From positions 1 through 47,595 of the forward strand of contig CALGLV010000015.1 in assembly GCA_937958985.1 (NCBI GenBank): a stretch of 47,595 nucleotides of DNA, read 5' to 3'. Shown in pieces: positions 17,330 to 26,304 of this stretch. The translations under genes were made by a program, and so were the position numbers. Positions within the stretch are counted from its first letter, which is position 1; each line of letters opens with the position of its first letter. Under the pieces are notes generated by a model. The model was not told the origin of the DNA. It searched no databases and was given only the letters and a program-made list of their open reading frames with translations. This DNA is from an uncultured Aquimarina sp. GTDB lineage: Bacteria; Bacteroidota; Bacteroidia; Flavobacteriales; Flavobacteriaceae.

Positions 17330-17581
17330 ATGAAACAAGGTATACATCCAGAAAATTATAGATTAGTAGCTTTTAAAGACATGTCGAACGACGATGTATT
17401 TATTACTAAATCTGCAGCTAACACTAAGGAAACTCTTGAAGTTGATGGTGTTGAATATCCAGTTATTAAATTAGAAATATCTAGAACTTCTCACCCTTTT
17501 TACACTGGGAAATCTAAACTTATTGATACTGCTGGACGTATTGATAAATTCAAAAACAAATACGCTAAATTCAAAAAATAA
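17330..17581 (+). CDS. rpmE2: 50S ribosomal protein L31, type B
   Basis: 83 residues. The start MKQGIHPENYRLVAFKDMSN and the SRTSHPFYTGKSKLIDTAGR stretch are typical of type B (zinc-free) L31; the CxxC zinc cysteines of type A are absent. It is monocistronic with a strong promoter and terminator. Confidence 0.96.
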   Translation: MKQGIHPENYRLVAFKDMSNDDVFITKSAANTKETLEVDGVEYPVIKLEISRTSHPFYTGKSKLIDTAGRIDKFKNKYAKFKK

Positions 17582-17603
17582 TCTTTTGAATTTAATTTCA
17601 TAT

Positions 17604-17637
17604 AAAAGCAGCTTCAAAAATTTGAAGCTGCTTTTTT
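17604..17637. terminator. Bidirectional terminator between rpmE2 and the TIGR01777 gene
   Basis: A 15-bp stem AAAAGCAGCTTCAAA / TTTGAAGCTGCTTTT flanked by A and T runs on opposite sides, placed between convergent genes. Confidence 0.9.
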
Positions 17638-18564
17638 TTATATCTTAAAGTTTTTTTCTTTTTTGAATAAAAACTGTAATGCCTTTCTTAAACTAGGGAA
17701 TTCAAACAAAAATCCTTCTTCCTGGATTTTACTACTATTCACACGCTGACTCCCAAGCAGTATTGTGCTCATCTCCCCTAACATAAGCTTTAACACAAAC
17801 TTAGGTATATTAGGCAGCCAAATAGACTTAGACAGCACCGATGCACAACTTGCTATTAATTTGTTTTGAGTCACAGCATTTGGAGCTACCGCATTGTAAA
17901 CCCCTGTTAATTTCTCCTCGGCTACAAACATAAACATCAAAGCCAAATCATTTACATGAATCCAACTTTGCCATTGTGTACCTTTTGCAAATGCAGCACC
18001 CATATACATTTTTATAGGCTTAGTTATTTTAGGTAGCGCACCTTCTTTTTCATCTAAAACAACTCCAATTCTTAATTTAGCAACAGCAATACCTAAATCT
18101 GCAATTTGATCTACCGCAGCCTCCCAATCCTTAACCACATTTGCCAAAAAACCATCACCTAAACGCTCCGAATCTTCAGCATGAAATTCAACTAAAGAAT
18201 CCTCATAAATACCTATAGCACTAGCTGAAATAAAATGAGAAACAGTATGCTTATTTTCTGAAAGCACTTCCTTTAATAGATTAGCCGGCTTTATTCGACT
18301 TTCTAAAATTTGTTGTTTGTAAGAATCTGTCCATCGCTTGGACACATTCGCACCCGCTAAATGGATTATAGTAGAAACCCCCTCAAAAGCATTTTTATCG
18401 ACATACCCTTTATTAGGATCCCAAAAAAAACCTTTGCAAGTATCAGTTGTTTGTATTTTACTTTTTGAAGTAGTTAAATAGTGAACAACAATATTTTGCT
18501 CCTCACATCTTTTAACAATATGTTTCCCAACCAATCCGGTTGCCCCTGTAATTAAATAAGCCAT
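17638..18564 (-). CDS. TIGR01777 family NAD(P)-binding epimerase-like protein
   Basis: 308 residues, extended SDR fold. The Rossmann motif GATGLVGKHIV is at 7-17 and the family signatures HLAGANVSKRWTDSYK and ESRIKPANLL are clear. A C-terminal DUF1731 region (about 255-300: LPNIPKFVLKLMLGEMSTILLGSQRV) completes the domain layout. Homologues include E. coli YfcH and the plant chloroplast division factor GC1; the reaction is unknown. It is convergent with rpmE2. Confidence 0.93.
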   Translation of the reverse strand: MAYLITGATGLVGKHIVKRCEEQNIVVHYLTTSKSKIQTTDTCKGFFWDPNKGYVDKNAFEGVSTIIHLAGANVSKRWTDSYKQQILESRIKPANLLKEVLSENKHTVSHFISASAIGIYEDSLVEFHAEDSERLGDGFLANVVKDWEAAVDQIADLGIAVAKLRIGVVLDEKEGALPKITKPIKMYMGAAFAKGTQWQSWIHVNDLALMFMFVAEEKLTGVYNAVAPNAVTQNKLIASCASVLSKSIWLPNIPKFVLKLMLGEMSTILLGSQRVNSSKIQEEGFLFEFPSLRKALQFLFKKEKNFKI

Positions 18565-18667
18565 AAAATTTGTTGAAACCTAAAAATAATATGCTTAACC
18601 ATAAAGCACTAATTATTATAAGCTATTTAACAAATAATCATAAGCCAAAAGAGAAGAAGTTTAATTT

Positions 18668-19621
18668 CTATTTAAAAAAAGAATCGACAAATTCATATTT
18701 ATTGAAAATTTGTAAATCTTCAATACCTTCACCTACACCAATATATTTAACAGGTATTTTAAATTGATCACTAATACCTATTACCACACCACCTTTTGCC
18801 GTACCATCGAGCTTAGTAATCGCTAAACTAGTCACATCTGTTGCTGCTGTAAATTGCTTCGCTTGCTCAAAAGCATTTTGCCCCGTAGAACCATCTAAAA
18901 CCAACAACACATCATGAGGAGCATCCGGAATGACTTTTTGCATCACCTTCTTCACCTTAGTTAACTCATTCATTAAGTTTACCTTATTATGCAACCTACC
19001 TGCTGTATCAATAATAATTACATCGGCATTTTGAGCAACCCCTGACTTTAGCGTATCAAAAGCCACAGAAGCTGGATCACTACCCATTTCTTGCTTAATT
19101 ATAGGAACCCCTACTCTATCCGCCCAAACTTGTAACTGGTCAATAGCAGCAGCTCTAAAAGTATCTGCCGCACCTAAAACCACATTCAAACCTTTGTTTT
19201 TAAATTGATAAGCTAACTTACCAATGGTAGTGGTTTTACCCGCGCCATTAACTCCAACAACCATCAAAACGTAAGGTTTTTTGTTCGCCGGAATAGTAAA
19301 CTCAGTATCCTCACCATTATTACTTTCTGATAACAAAGCCGCGATTTCTTCTTTCAAGATAACATTCAACTCTGAGGTTCCTAAATATTTATCTTTAGCA
19401 ACACGGGCCTCTATGCGATCTATTATTTTTACGGTTGTTTTAATACCCACATCACTAGAAACTAAAACCTCCTCTAAATCATCTAGAACCTCATCATCAA
19501 CTTTAGACTTACCTGCTACAGCTTTTCCTAATTTAGAAAAAAAATTGTTGTTTGTTTTTTCTAATCCTTTATCTAAAGTTTCTTTTTTTTCTGAAGAAAA
19601 TATTTTTTTAAAAAAACCCAT
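18668..19621 (-). CDS. ftsY: Signal recognition particle receptor FtsY
   Basis: 317 residues, SRP-type GTPase (N and G domains) that docks ribosome-SRP complexes at the inner membrane. P-loop GVNGAGKT at 123-130, DTAGR at 205-209 and TKLDG at 269-273 are all present. The acidic A domain of E. coli FtsY is replaced by a short basic leader (MGFFKKIFSSEKKE) as in most Bacteroidetes. It is the last gene of the rpmB-rpmG-DUF4295-ftsY run, partly insulated by a hairpin. Confidence 0.97.
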   Translation of the reverse strand: MGFFKKIFSSEKKETLDKGLEKTNNNFFSKLGKAVAGKSKVDDEVLDDLEEVLVSSDVGIKTTVKIIDRIEARVAKDKYLGTSELNVILKEEIAALLSESNNGEDTEFTIPANKKPYVLMVVGVNGAGKTTTIGKLAYQFKNKGLNVVLGAADTFRAAAIDQLQVWADRVGVPIIKQEMGSDPASVAFDTLKSGVAQNADVIIIDTAGRLHNKVNLMNELTKVKKVMQKVIPDAPHDVLLVLDGSTGQNAFEQAKQFTAATDVTSLAITKLDGTAKGGVVIGISDQFKIPVKYIGVGEGIEDLQIFNKYEFVDSFFK

Positions 19622-19675
19622 TTGGTGATTGATATAATAGTTGTGTAAATCTAATACTATTTACATGTAAAACAA

Positions 19676-19706
19676 AAAAAGCCATTCCTTAAAGAATGGC
19701 TTTTGC
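19676..19706 (-). terminator. Terminator between the DUF4295 gene and ftsY
   Basis: GCCATTC / GAATGGC stem with a short AT loop, flanked by A7 on one side and T-rich sequence on the other; on the minus strand it ends in TTTTTTT. It may reduce read-through from the ribosomal genes into ftsY. Confidence 0.75.
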
Positions 19707-19721
19707 TTTGTTTTGAAAAAA

Positions 19722-19874
19722 TTAATTCTTCTTAATGAAGTCATTTACTGCATCTGGAGCCATAATAGACTCTACAAATGTATAAGCTCCTGTCTTTGGA
19801 GATTTAACCATTTTAATGGCCTTTGTTAACCTCTTAGACCCTGTTTGTAGTGTTGCTACCGATTTCTTAGCCAT
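19722..19874 (-). CDS. DUF4295 small basic protein
   Basis: 50 residues, start MAKKSVATLQTGSKRLTKAI, end MAPDAVNDFIKKN. DUF4295 is a Bacteroidetes-specific small protein found directly downstream of rpmG. It is basic and lies 6 bp from rpmG, so a ribosome-linked role is likely but unproven. It is too short for common ORF cut-offs. Confidence 0.92.
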   Translation of the reverse strand: MAKKSVATLQTGSKRLTKAIKMVKSPKTGAYTFVESIMAPDAVNDFIKKN

Positions 19875-19880
19875 AACGTA

Positions 19881-20063
19881 TTATTTTATTTCTTTATGAA
19901 CAGTCATACGCTTTAAGATAGAATTGAATTTTTTGATTTCAACTCTGTCTGGCGTGTTCTTTTTATTCTTTGTTGTAATATATCTCGAAGTTCCTGGTTG
20001 TCCTGACTCTTTATGTTCAGTACACTCTAAAATTACTTGAATTCTATTTCCTCTCTTTGCCAT
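19881..20063 (-). CDS. rpmG: 50S ribosomal protein L33
   Basis: 60 residues, starting [20 protein letters not shown] and containing [20 protein letters not shown], typical of L33. Only one Cys is present, so it is a zinc-free form. It is the middle gene of the rpmB-rpmG-DUF4295 operon. Confidence 0.97.
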   Translation of the reverse strand: MAKRGNRIQVILECTEHKESGQPGTSRYITTKNKKNTPDRVEIKKFNSILKRMTVHKEIK

Positions 20064-20090
20064 CGTGTCTTATTTTACCTTTTTAAGGAA

Positions 20091-20330
20091 TTATTTTGTA
20101 TAAATACCTTTTTCTCTAGACTCTTTAAGAGCGGCAGATATTCCGATTCTATTTATTGTCTTTAATGCAGATGTAGATAATTTTATTTTAATCCACTCCC
20201 CAGTTTCAGGAACAAAGAAACGTTTCTTAATTAAATTCGCACCGAATTTACGTTTCGTTTTATTCATTGCATGAGAAACGTTGTTTCCCACCATTGCTTT
20301 CTTTCCAGTTAATTCACAAACTCTTGACAT
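20091..20330 (-). CDS. rpmB: 50S ribosomal protein L28
   Basis: 79 residues with the family start MSRVCELTGKKAMVGNNVSH and NKTKRKFGANL. It is the first gene of the ribosomal-protein operon; the 130-bp gap upstream holds its promoter. Confidence 0.97.
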   Translation of the reverse strand: MSRVCELTGKKAMVGNNVSHAMNKTKRKFGANLIKKRFFVPETGEWIKIKLSTSALKTINRIGISAALKESREKGIYTK

Positions 20331-20460
20331 GGTTGTATTATATTTATTTCAAAACAGGGTGCAAATTAACGAATTTTAAACGCTTCCTGCAAGTAGTTTT
20401 TCTTATTATTTAATAAATTATTTTTTTCGCTATATTTTGAAGTATTTTCAAAGTTCAAAT

Positions 20461-21714
20461 TTACGTTAAATACTTTAAAATCTGCTCCTGTAACATCTCT
20501 AAAGATTTATTTATTGCTTTACCTATGGTTCGCTTTCTATGGTTACTAAATACAAATTGCTCACTAATTACCCCTTTAGGTGTTCCTATAGCTATACATA
20601 CGGTTCCTATTTCTGCATCACTATCGCCTTTTGTAGGCCCTGCATTTCCGGTAGTAGCAATTGAAAAATCAGAATTAAATATCCTTTGAGACTGTTTTGC
20701 CATAGCTTCCGCAACAGCTATACTAACCACAGATTCTTTTTCTATCATCGTTGAATCAACTCCTAAAACAGCCGATTTAATTTCTGTAGCATACGGCACT
20801 AAACTACCTCTAAAGTAATTAGAAGCACCCTCCATAACCGTAAAAGAACTAGCTATTTTACCTCCTGTACAACTCTCGGCCATTGATAATGTTAAGCTGT
20901 TTTTAGTTAACAAATTAGCAATTACTTTTTCTATACTTTCGTCTTCATCGAAACCAACTATAATATTTCCAATAAGCGACTTTAATTCGTTTACAGCTTT
21001 TTCAACCCCTTTCTCTAAAGTTTCTTCATTTTCACCTCTAGCTGAAAGTCGTAACCTAACTCTACCTAAGCTTGGCAAATAAGCCAATTTAATATAGTTC
21101 GGTAAATTATCTTCCCAGTCTTCAATGATTTCAGCTATTCTACTCTCCCCCATTCCGTAGGTTAAAATGGTTTTATGCAGAATAAATGGCCTTTTGAAAC
21201 GTTTTTGAATTCGCGGAATAGCATGGTTTTTAACAATAGCCTTCATCTCAAAAGGTACTCCTGGCATCGAAATAAAAGTAGTATTGTTGTGTTGAATCCA
21301 TATTCCTGGAGCCGTTCCAAATTCATTATGTAACACTTCCGACTTCGAAGGCATTAATGCCTGCTGACGATTAATATCTGTAATCGGGCTTTTTACATAA
21401 CTTTTAAACAACTGCTCTACATGCGCTAATACTTCTTGATTCTCAATTAATATATCATCAAAATACTCACAAAATGTATGTTTTGTAATATCGTCTTTTG
21501 TAGGTCCTAGCCCTCCCGTTACAATTACAATATCAGCTCTATTTTCTGCTTCTGCTAAAGCATTTAAAATATGTTTTCTATCATCTCTTATTGAGCTAAT
21601 TTGATGTACATCAACTCCTATTTTATTAAGCTCTTTTCCTATAAAAGCAGAATTAGTATCTACAATTTGCCCTATTAAAATTTCATCTCCAATAGTTATT
21701 ATTTCTGCAATCAT
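20461..21714 (-). CDS. cinA: CinA-like competence/damage-inducible protein
   Basis: 417 residues with two domains: an N-terminal molybdopterin-binding-like domain (1-170; [36 protein letters not shown]) and a C-terminal PncC-type nicotinamide-mononucleotide amidase domain (about 255-415; [20 protein letters not shown]). In characterised members this combines ADP-ribose pyrophosphatase and NMN deamidase activity for NAD recycling. Its ATG overlaps the Hpt gene stop (TAATG). Confidence 0.95.
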   Translation of the reverse strand: MIAEIITIGDEILIGQIVDTNSAFIGKELNKIGVDVHQISSIRDDRKHILNALAEAENRADIVIVTGGLGPTKDDITKHTFCEYFDDILIENQEVLAHVEQLFKSYVKSPITDINRQQALMPSKSEVLHNEFGTAPGIWIQHNNTTFISMPGVPFEMKAIVKNHAIPRIQKRFKRPFILHKTILTYGMGESRIAEIIEDWEDNLPNYIKLAYLPSLGRVRLRLSARGENEETLEKGVEKAVNELKSLIGNIIVGFDEDESIEKVIANLLTKNSLTLSMAESCTGGKIASSFTVMEGASNYFRGSLVPYATEIKSAVLGVDSTMIEKESVVSIAVAEAMAKQSQRIFNSDFSIATTGNAGPTKGDSDAEIGTVCIAIGTPKGVISEQFVFSNHRKRTIGKAINKSLEMLQEQILKYLT

Positions 21715-22058
21715 TAATCCTGTTTAAAATCTTGTTGTAATTGAGCAATCGCTGTATTGGCTGTTTCTTTAACAAACACCAAAGCGGGTTGCGCTTCGTC
21801 AAAACTAATTTTTCCGTCTTTCCAACTTTCTAATAATCTAACTTTATCAACAACATCAATACCAAAAAGCAAAAAATTGGGTTTCATTTTATGTGCACAT
21901 TGATAAGCTGTTTTTGTGTCTTTATTCTGAACGGCTTGAGTCATTTTTTCCAAATCTTCAGGGATTTCTTCTAAAAAAGTATTTACCAAAAGCTCCACAA
22001 AACTTTTGTCTCCCTCCGCCAATTCCAATACTTTTTCTAAGTTATATAATTTACTCAT
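21714..22058 (-). CDS. Hpt (histidine phosphotransfer) domain protein
   Basis: 114 residues forming a single Hpt four-helix domain. The phospho-acceptor is His56 in [16 protein letters not shown]. Such free-standing Hpt proteins relay phosphate between hybrid kinases and response regulators; no partner is encoded here. It is translationally coupled to cinA and 5 bp from the FAH-family gene. Confidence 0.88.
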   Translation of the reverse strand: MSKLYNLEKVLELAEGDKSFVELLVNTFLEEIPEDLEKMTQAVQNKDTKTAYQCAHKMKPNFLLFGIDVVDKVRLLESWKDGKISFDEAQPALVFVKETANTAIAQLQQDFKQD

Positions 22059-22063
22059 AAAGA

Positions 22064-22675
22064 CTATTTAACTTTTATATTAAACATTTCTTGTTCTTCT
22101 AAAAAACCAGTTAAAACGTCATTTTCATTGACTTTACCCACACCAGCAGGTGTTCCCGTAAACAATATATCTCCAATTTTAAGGGTAAAATACTTAGAGG
22201 CATATGCTATCAATTCGTCTATAGAACGTATCATTTTTTCAGTATTAACACTCTGTACTTCCTCTTGATTTTTTTCAAGCTTAATCTGTAAGCTATTTAT
22301 ATCTTTAAACTGGTTTTTATTTACCCATTTACCCAATACAGTAGCTCCGTCAAAGGATTTAGCACATTCCCAAGGCAAACCTTGCTTTGCTAATTTTGCT
22401 TGTAAATCTCTTGCTGTGAAATCAATACCTACACTAATTTCAGTGTAGTATTTATTAGCAAACTTGGTATCTATGTATTTTCCTACTTTATTAATTTTAA
22501 CAATCAATTCAATCTCGTGATGAATTTCTGTACTAAAATCGGGTATAAAAAAGGGTTGCTTTTTCAACAAAATAGAAGTGTCTGGTTTTAAAAATAAAAC
22601 AGGCTCTTTAGGAACTTCATTTTGCAACTCTTTTGCATGAGCTATGTAATTTCGAGCAAAACATATAATTTTCAT
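22064..22675 (-). CDS. Fumarylacetoacetate hydrolase family protein
   Basis: 203 residues, FAH fold. Motifs: VLFLKPDTSILL, HHEIELIVKINKVGKYI (metal-binding Glu pair), VGIDFTARDLQ and GDILFTGTPAGVGKV. The closest known small members are acylpyruvases/oxaloacetate tautomerases and decarboxylases (FAHD1-like, YcgM). The exact substrate is inference. Confidence 0.92.
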   Translation of the reverse strand: MKIICFARNYIAHAKELQNEVPKEPVLFLKPDTSILLKKQPFFIPDFSTEIHHEIELIVKINKVGKYIDTKFANKYYTEISVGIDFTARDLQAKLAKQGLPWECAKSFDGATVLGKWVNKNQFKDINSLQIKLEKNQEEVQSVNTEKMIRSIDELIAYASKYFTLKIGDILFTGTPAGVGKVNENDVLTGFLEEQEMFNIKVK

Positions 22676-22684
22676 TCGACTTAC

Positions 22685-23455
22685 TTAAGAATTAAATTTT
22701 CTTTTAAGCTGAATTGCTGTTAATACTTTTTTAGTATATAACGGAAAATCTGCATTTTGAATCCACCCAAAATATCCTGGCTCTTTATCTAAAACAGCCG
22801 ACACTAATTTACCTTTGTGTTTTCCAAACGTAAAAACCTCTTGATTATTGTCATCATAAGCTATAAATCCCGCAAAATCAGCTGTTTTTCTTCGCCTACT
22901 AAACTCCGATAGAAACTTCATGTTATTTTCTAACTCTGGGTATTTATCCAACTGAGAGCACAATACTTCGTAAGTAGCAGTAGTATCAGCCTCTGCACTA
23001 TGAGCATTCGTCAAATCTTTATCGCAGTAAAATTTATAAGCTGCAACTAAAGTTCGTTGCTCCATTTTATGAAATATATTTTGAACATCTACAGCAACAG
23101 TCGTATCCATATCAAAATCTAACCCAACTCGCAGCATTTCTTCTGCCAATAAGGGAATGTCAAATTTATTAGAATTATATCCTGCTAAATCACAACCAGC
23201 AATCATTTCACTAATTGAAGAAGCTAATTGTTTAAAAGTAGGTTCATTGGCCACTTTTTCGTCTGTAACACCATGTACCGCTGTAGTTTCAGCCGGTATA
23301 GGCATTTCAGGGTTTACTAACCATGTTTTACTTTCTTTATTTCCGTTAGGAAATACTTTTAGAATTGAAATTTCAACTATTCTATCTTTAGAAATATTAA
23401 TTCCTGTAGTTTCTAAATCGAAAAAGCAAATTGGTTTTGATAACTTTAAATCCAT
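22685..23455 (-). CDS. DEDDh 3'-5' exonuclease (DNA polymerase III epsilon-like)
   Basis: 256 residues from the ATG at 23455, chosen because MDLKLSKPICFFDLETTG begins right before ExoI; the longer upstream frame adds 37 non-conserved residues that overlap the divergent gene start. Exo motifs: FDLETTG, HGVTD, YNSNKFDIPLL, and H..D in NAHSAEADTTATYEV. The C-terminal part FGKHKGKLVSAVLDKEPGYF resembles DUF3820. It probably proofreads or degrades ssDNA. First gene of the run with the FAH, Hpt and cinA genes. Confidence 0.92.
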   Translation of the reverse strand: MDLKLSKPICFFDLETTGINISKDRIVEISILKVFPNGNKESKTWLVNPEMPIPAETTAVHGVTDEKVANEPTFKQLASSISEMIAGCDLAGYNSNKFDIPLLAEEMLRVGLDFDMDTTVAVDVQNIFHKMEQRTLVAAYKFYCDKDLTNAHSAEADTTATYEVLCSQLDKYPELENNMKFLSEFSRRRKTADFAGFIAYDDNNQEVFTFGKHKGKLVSAVLDKEPGYFGWIQNADFPLYTKKVLTAIQLKRKFNS

Positions 23456-23564
23456 AAATTTATTTAATGAAAGTAAATTTAATCTTTTTATCGGTTTTTC
23501 AATAATGTTATAGTTTGGAATAATTTTAGATATACTAATTTGCAACCAATAACTAAAAACAAAC

Positions 23565-23906
23565 ATGAAGCTATTTATTTATTTATCTTTTATATACATA
23601 AGCATATCTTCAATAAGAGCTCAGCAAAATGGAGTGTACATAATTGAAGAAAAAACTACCAAAAGACATTTGCTTTATGCTGAAAATACCACCTCTGAAA
23701 ATAGAAGTGTATTTTTAAAAGTGAATGCTATTGGATACCGACGTACTGCTGATAGGCCTACAATAAAAATTATCCCTCCAAATTCCAAAATATTATTAAC
23801 TACATTAATTCCATTAAAAAACACAGAAAACAGCTATACTTATATTTTTACCGCAAATTTAACGCTGGAAAACCTTGATGTAAAACGAATTAAAATAAAT
23901 AAATAG
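23565..23906 (+). CDS. Small secreted hypothetical protein
   Basis: 113 residues with a clear signal peptide (MKLFIYLSFIYISISSIRAQ, cleavage after Ala19). The mature part is beta-rich (GVYIIEEKTTKRHLLYAENT ... YTYIFTANLTLENLDVKRI). I do not recognise the family. It is divergent from the exonuclease gene across about 110 bp and followed by a plus-strand hairpin at about 24162-24190. Confidence 0.7.
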   Translation: MKLFIYLSFIYISISSIRAQQNGVYIIEEKTTKRHLLYAENTTSENRSVFLKVNAIGYRRTADRPTIKIIPPNSKILLTTLIPLKNTENSYTYIFTANLTLENLDVKRIKINK

Positions 23907-24161
23907 TAGCCGTTTTATAGGTTTAATGATTAATATAGCTTATATTTAAGAGTAACTATAATGTTTTCGTAGTCAAAATTAACTAACATAGCGACTTAAC
24001 ACAAAAACATAGTATACAATCATTATTTATACCACTTAATAATATTACTTACAAATATTGATGACTCTCAAATAATCAATATTTATGTTACTGGAATTAC
24101 AACTATCAAAACTACCCATCTAAACTATTATGAAATGCAGATGGCAAATCAACAATGGGAA

Positions 24162-24190
24162 AAGGCTGTTAAACTTTGTTTAGCAGCTTT
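24162..24190 (+). terminator. Plus-strand hairpin downstream of the 113-residue secreted protein gene
   Basis: GGCTGTTAAAC / GTTTAGCAGC stem with a TTT loop, followed by a T run at 24188-24193. It lies 256 bp after the nearest plus-strand gene. The rest of 23907-24283 holds only duplicated non-coding sequence; the 43-codon ORF there is not supported. Confidence 0.5.
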
Positions 24191-24283
24191 TTTCATACAA
24201 AAAACCATTACCACAAATTTAAAAACAGCACTTTGTTTCACTTTAGCTAAAATCTACAGCTAATCATAAAGAATAATATATCA

Positions 24284-24317
24284 AAAAACCTCCATTCAAT
24301 TGTATTGAATGGAGGTT
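24284..24317 (-). terminator. Terminator of the first GH11-like gene
   Basis: A 14-bp perfect stem AACCTCCATTCAAT / ATTGAATGGAGGTT, loop of 3, followed on the minus strand by TTTTTT. The same hairpin is present after the paralogue. Confidence 0.92.
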
Positions 24318-24358
24318 ACTAATTGACCTTATTAGTTTTTATAATGTGAGTACTTTAA

Positions 24359-25513
24359 TTATCGTATCACTAATTTTTCAGTAGAGGTTGTACCGTCTTC
24401 CCCTAGAACTTTTACAATATATAAACCTGAAGCTAATGCTGCTCCACCATTCATTTCTATTGAAGCATCACTAGATTGAGTTTCTAAAACCAAAGCACCA
24501 TTTAGATCGTATACCTGAACTGTAGATCCTGTATCATTATTTGTGTTTACTACAAATTCTCCTGAAGTTGGGTTAGGAGATACACTCACCTCTGGCTTAT
24601 TAGCCACCGTAGTTAAGTTTTCACCATCCAAAGATTTAAAGTTAAATCTTCTATTAGTAGTTCTAAATGTTGCATTAAGAATAAAATCTGCCTCACTTGT
24701 AGTGTCAAATCCTTCAACAGTGTAAGAAAGCTCAAAGATATCTTGAGGAGTATTTCCAGCTCTATTCATTTGATTAAAATGCGTTTCCCAAGCTATAGCT
24801 CCTGTATATCTACCGTTACCAACGTGTCCTTGACTATTTACACGTACGGCTTTAAACTGAGTAAAGGTTCTTTCAGCTCCTCCACCAAAAACAGTTACTG
24901 CTGTAATACCATCATGCCTGTACAACTGGTAGTCACTACCATTTGACCTGTAATTGATGTTACGGCCTCGACTATCTGTTGCCCTTACCATACCAAATAT
25001 CGGATTATTTCTATTATTCCATCCTTCTACTACGTAAAATTCAACAATATCTTCTCTACCTTCACCGTTTCTACTCCACCAGCCGTAACCACCATGGTAA
25101 ACGTTGTTTCTAGATTCTATATCAATTAGATATGGCATAAACCTATTAGTATCTGAAGGCCTTTGAGATTCTCTTATAAGAACGTTATCTACTTCACTCC
25201 AACTACCTACCATGTAGTTATTTCTTAAAGCTCCAGTTCTACTCGGATTTAAATAAACAGTCATACAAGCATCCCTGCCAGTATTTTGCGTTTGAAATAC
25301 TTCAAAAGTACTCCCTCTTGTTGCGAATTGATGATCAGCACCATTACAAAAGTTAGAATTTGCTCTAACCCTTGGGTGACTGGCTCTTCGATCGTGTTCT
25401 TGTTCTGTTGCCGACTGTCTTCTTTGAGCATTTACCGAAGCAACAGAGAAAATAATTCCTAATGTCGCTAAGCAAGAAAACGTTTTCGTGATTTTTGTTT
25501 TAATTAATTTCAT
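24359..25513 (-). CDS. GH11-like (xylanase-fold) secreted protein with T9SS type A sorting domain, copy A
   Basis: 384 residues: signal peptide 1-29 (ends VNAQ), a linker, a GH11-like jelly-roll at about 69-292, and a T9SS type A sorting domain at about 305-384 (VSPNPTSGEF ... ASGLYIVKV). GH11 landmarks run in order: STFEVFQTQNTG, WSEVDNVLIR, YGWWSRNG, DIVEFYVVEGW with nucleophile Glu158, YQLYRHDG, RTFTQFKAVR, HFNQMNRAG, and SYTVEGFDTTSEADF with acid/base Glu267. The thumb motif PSIxG of standard GH11 xylanases is replaced (AVTVFGGG, 205-212). Endo-beta-1,4-xylanase activity is plausible but unproven. Confidence 0.85.
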   Translation of the reverse strand: MKLIKTKITKTFSCLATLGIIFSVASVNAQRRQSATEQEHDRRASHPRVRANSNFCNGADHQFATRGSTFEVFQTQNTGRDACMTVYLNPSRTGALRNNYMVGSWSEVDNVLIRESQRPSDTNRFMPYLIDIESRNNVYHGGYGWWSRNGEGREDIVEFYVVEGWNNRNNPIFGMVRATDSRGRNINYRSNGSDYQLYRHDGITAVTVFGGGAERTFTQFKAVRVNSQGHVGNGRYTGAIAWETHFNQMNRAGNTPQDIFELSYTVEGFDTTSEADFILNATFRTTNRRFNFKSLDGENLTTVANKPEVSVSPNPTSGEFVVNTNNDTGSTVQVYDLNGALVLETQSSDASIEMNGGAALASGLYIVKVLGEDGTTSTEKLVIR

Positions 25514-25540
25514 AATACATTTTTTAGTTGTTAATTTTTG

Positions 25541-25604
25541 TTGCTCAAATGAAGGTTATTGTATTGGACTAGGCCTTATCCTAACAACTACAACGTTTGA
25601 GCAA
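25541..25604 (-). promoter_or_regulatory. Conserved upstream element of the GH11-like gene, copy A
   Basis: A near-identical block (GGCCTTATCC..ACAACTACAACGTTTGAGCAA in plus orientation, 25572-25604) is preserved upstream of both paralogues while surrounding non-coding sequence has drifted. It is bounded by the inverted repeat TTGCTCAAA (25541-25549) / TTTGAGCAA (25596-25604). It may be an operator, promoter or leader-RNA stem. Confidence 0.5.
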
Positions 25605-25710
25605 GACAAACATACATTTAATATTTAATTCACAACAACTTGCATAATAAATTATTTTTAAGTAATCCAAAGATTAATAATTCGTATTCCCTATCAATCA
25701 GATCTTTTGT

Positions 25711-25764
25711 GTTATTTAAAAAAAAGTAATGTTAGCTAGCTAACATTACTTTTTTTTAAATAAC
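25711..25764. terminator. Perfect 54-bp palindrome (bidirectional terminator?)
   Basis: Two 27-bp arms meet with no spacer at AGCT|AGCT (25737/25738). Each transcript orientation would form a hairpin with A8 and T8 runs in the stem flanks. It sits just downstream (minus sense) of the E2 remnant. Confidence 0.7.
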
Positions 25765-25765
25765 A

Positions 25766-25992
25766 CTATTAATATCCCAATTTTATAAAATTCCTTTAAT
25801 ATGCTTAACGAATTTGCCTCCAACAGCTCCATTAACAACTCTGTGATCATAAAAATATAATATAAAACGTTTACAAATTCCTATAAAGTAGCCTTCGGGA
25901 ATTTCGATACTGCCGGTACTTTTCTAGTTGCAACTAAACCTAAAACCCCTACTTGGGGTTGGATAATAATAGGTGCCCCCATAATGGTGTCG
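25766..25992 (-). pseudogene. 3' fragment of a 2-oxoacid dehydrogenase E2 gene
   Basis: This stretch aligns base by base with 27876-28110, the 3' end of the intact E2 gene. Shared runs include GCTCCATTAACAACTCTGTG and CTGCCGGTACTTTTCT. It contains small indels and loses the reading frame. At about 25987 the similarity to E2 stops and the first bases of duplication unit 2 begin. It is a passenger of the tandem duplication with no expected product. Confidence 0.85.
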
Positions 25993-26226
25993 AAATTAAC
26001 CAACATAGCGACTTAAAAGAAAAACACATTATATAATCAATATTTATGTTACTGGAGTTACAACTATCATGAAATGCCGATGGCAAATCAACAATGGAAA
26101 AAGACTCTTAAACTTTTTTTAGTAGCTTTTTTTATAAAAACCATTATCAAACTTATAAACTTTAAAAAATAGCACCTTGTTACACCTTAGCTGTAATCTA
26201 AAGCTAATCATAAAGAAGAATGAATC

Positions 26227-26263
26227 AAAAAAAACCTCCATTCAATAGTATTGAATGGAGGTT
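26227..26263 (-). terminator. Terminator of the second GH11-like gene
   Basis: The same 14-bp stem as the copy A terminator (AACCTCCATTCAAT / ATTGAATGGAGGTT), loop AGT, with a run of 8 T on the minus strand. The sequence around it is duplicated non-coding DNA. Confidence 0.92.
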
Positions 26264-26304
26264 ACTAATTGGCCTTATTAGTTTTTATTATGTGAGTACT
26301 TTAA

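Larger units (their letters stand above)
23969..25986. repeat. Tandem segmental duplication, unit 1 (derived copy)
   Basis: This about 2.0-kb unit matches unit 2 in order: the ATAGCGACTTAA block, ATCAATATTTATGTTACTGG, ATGGCAAATCAACAATGG, the terminator hairpin, a GH11-like/T9SS gene, its upstream element, and 3' sequence of the E2 gene. Its E2 part is only a decayed fragment, so this is the derived copy. The intact E2 gene borders unit 2. Confidence 0.8.

Noticed and set aside
22685..23566. Longer start for the exonuclease at 23566
   Set aside because: It adds 37 residues without domain similarity and overlaps the divergent secreted-protein gene; the ATG at 23455 begins right at the exonuclease domain.
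24131..24262. 43-codon plus-strand ORF (MQMANQQWEKAVKL...) with a shortened counterpart in duplication unit 2
   Set aside because: It overlaps a terminator hairpin, its counterpart diverges and ends early, and another frame is equally similar between copies, so the likeness reflects duplicated non-coding DNA.
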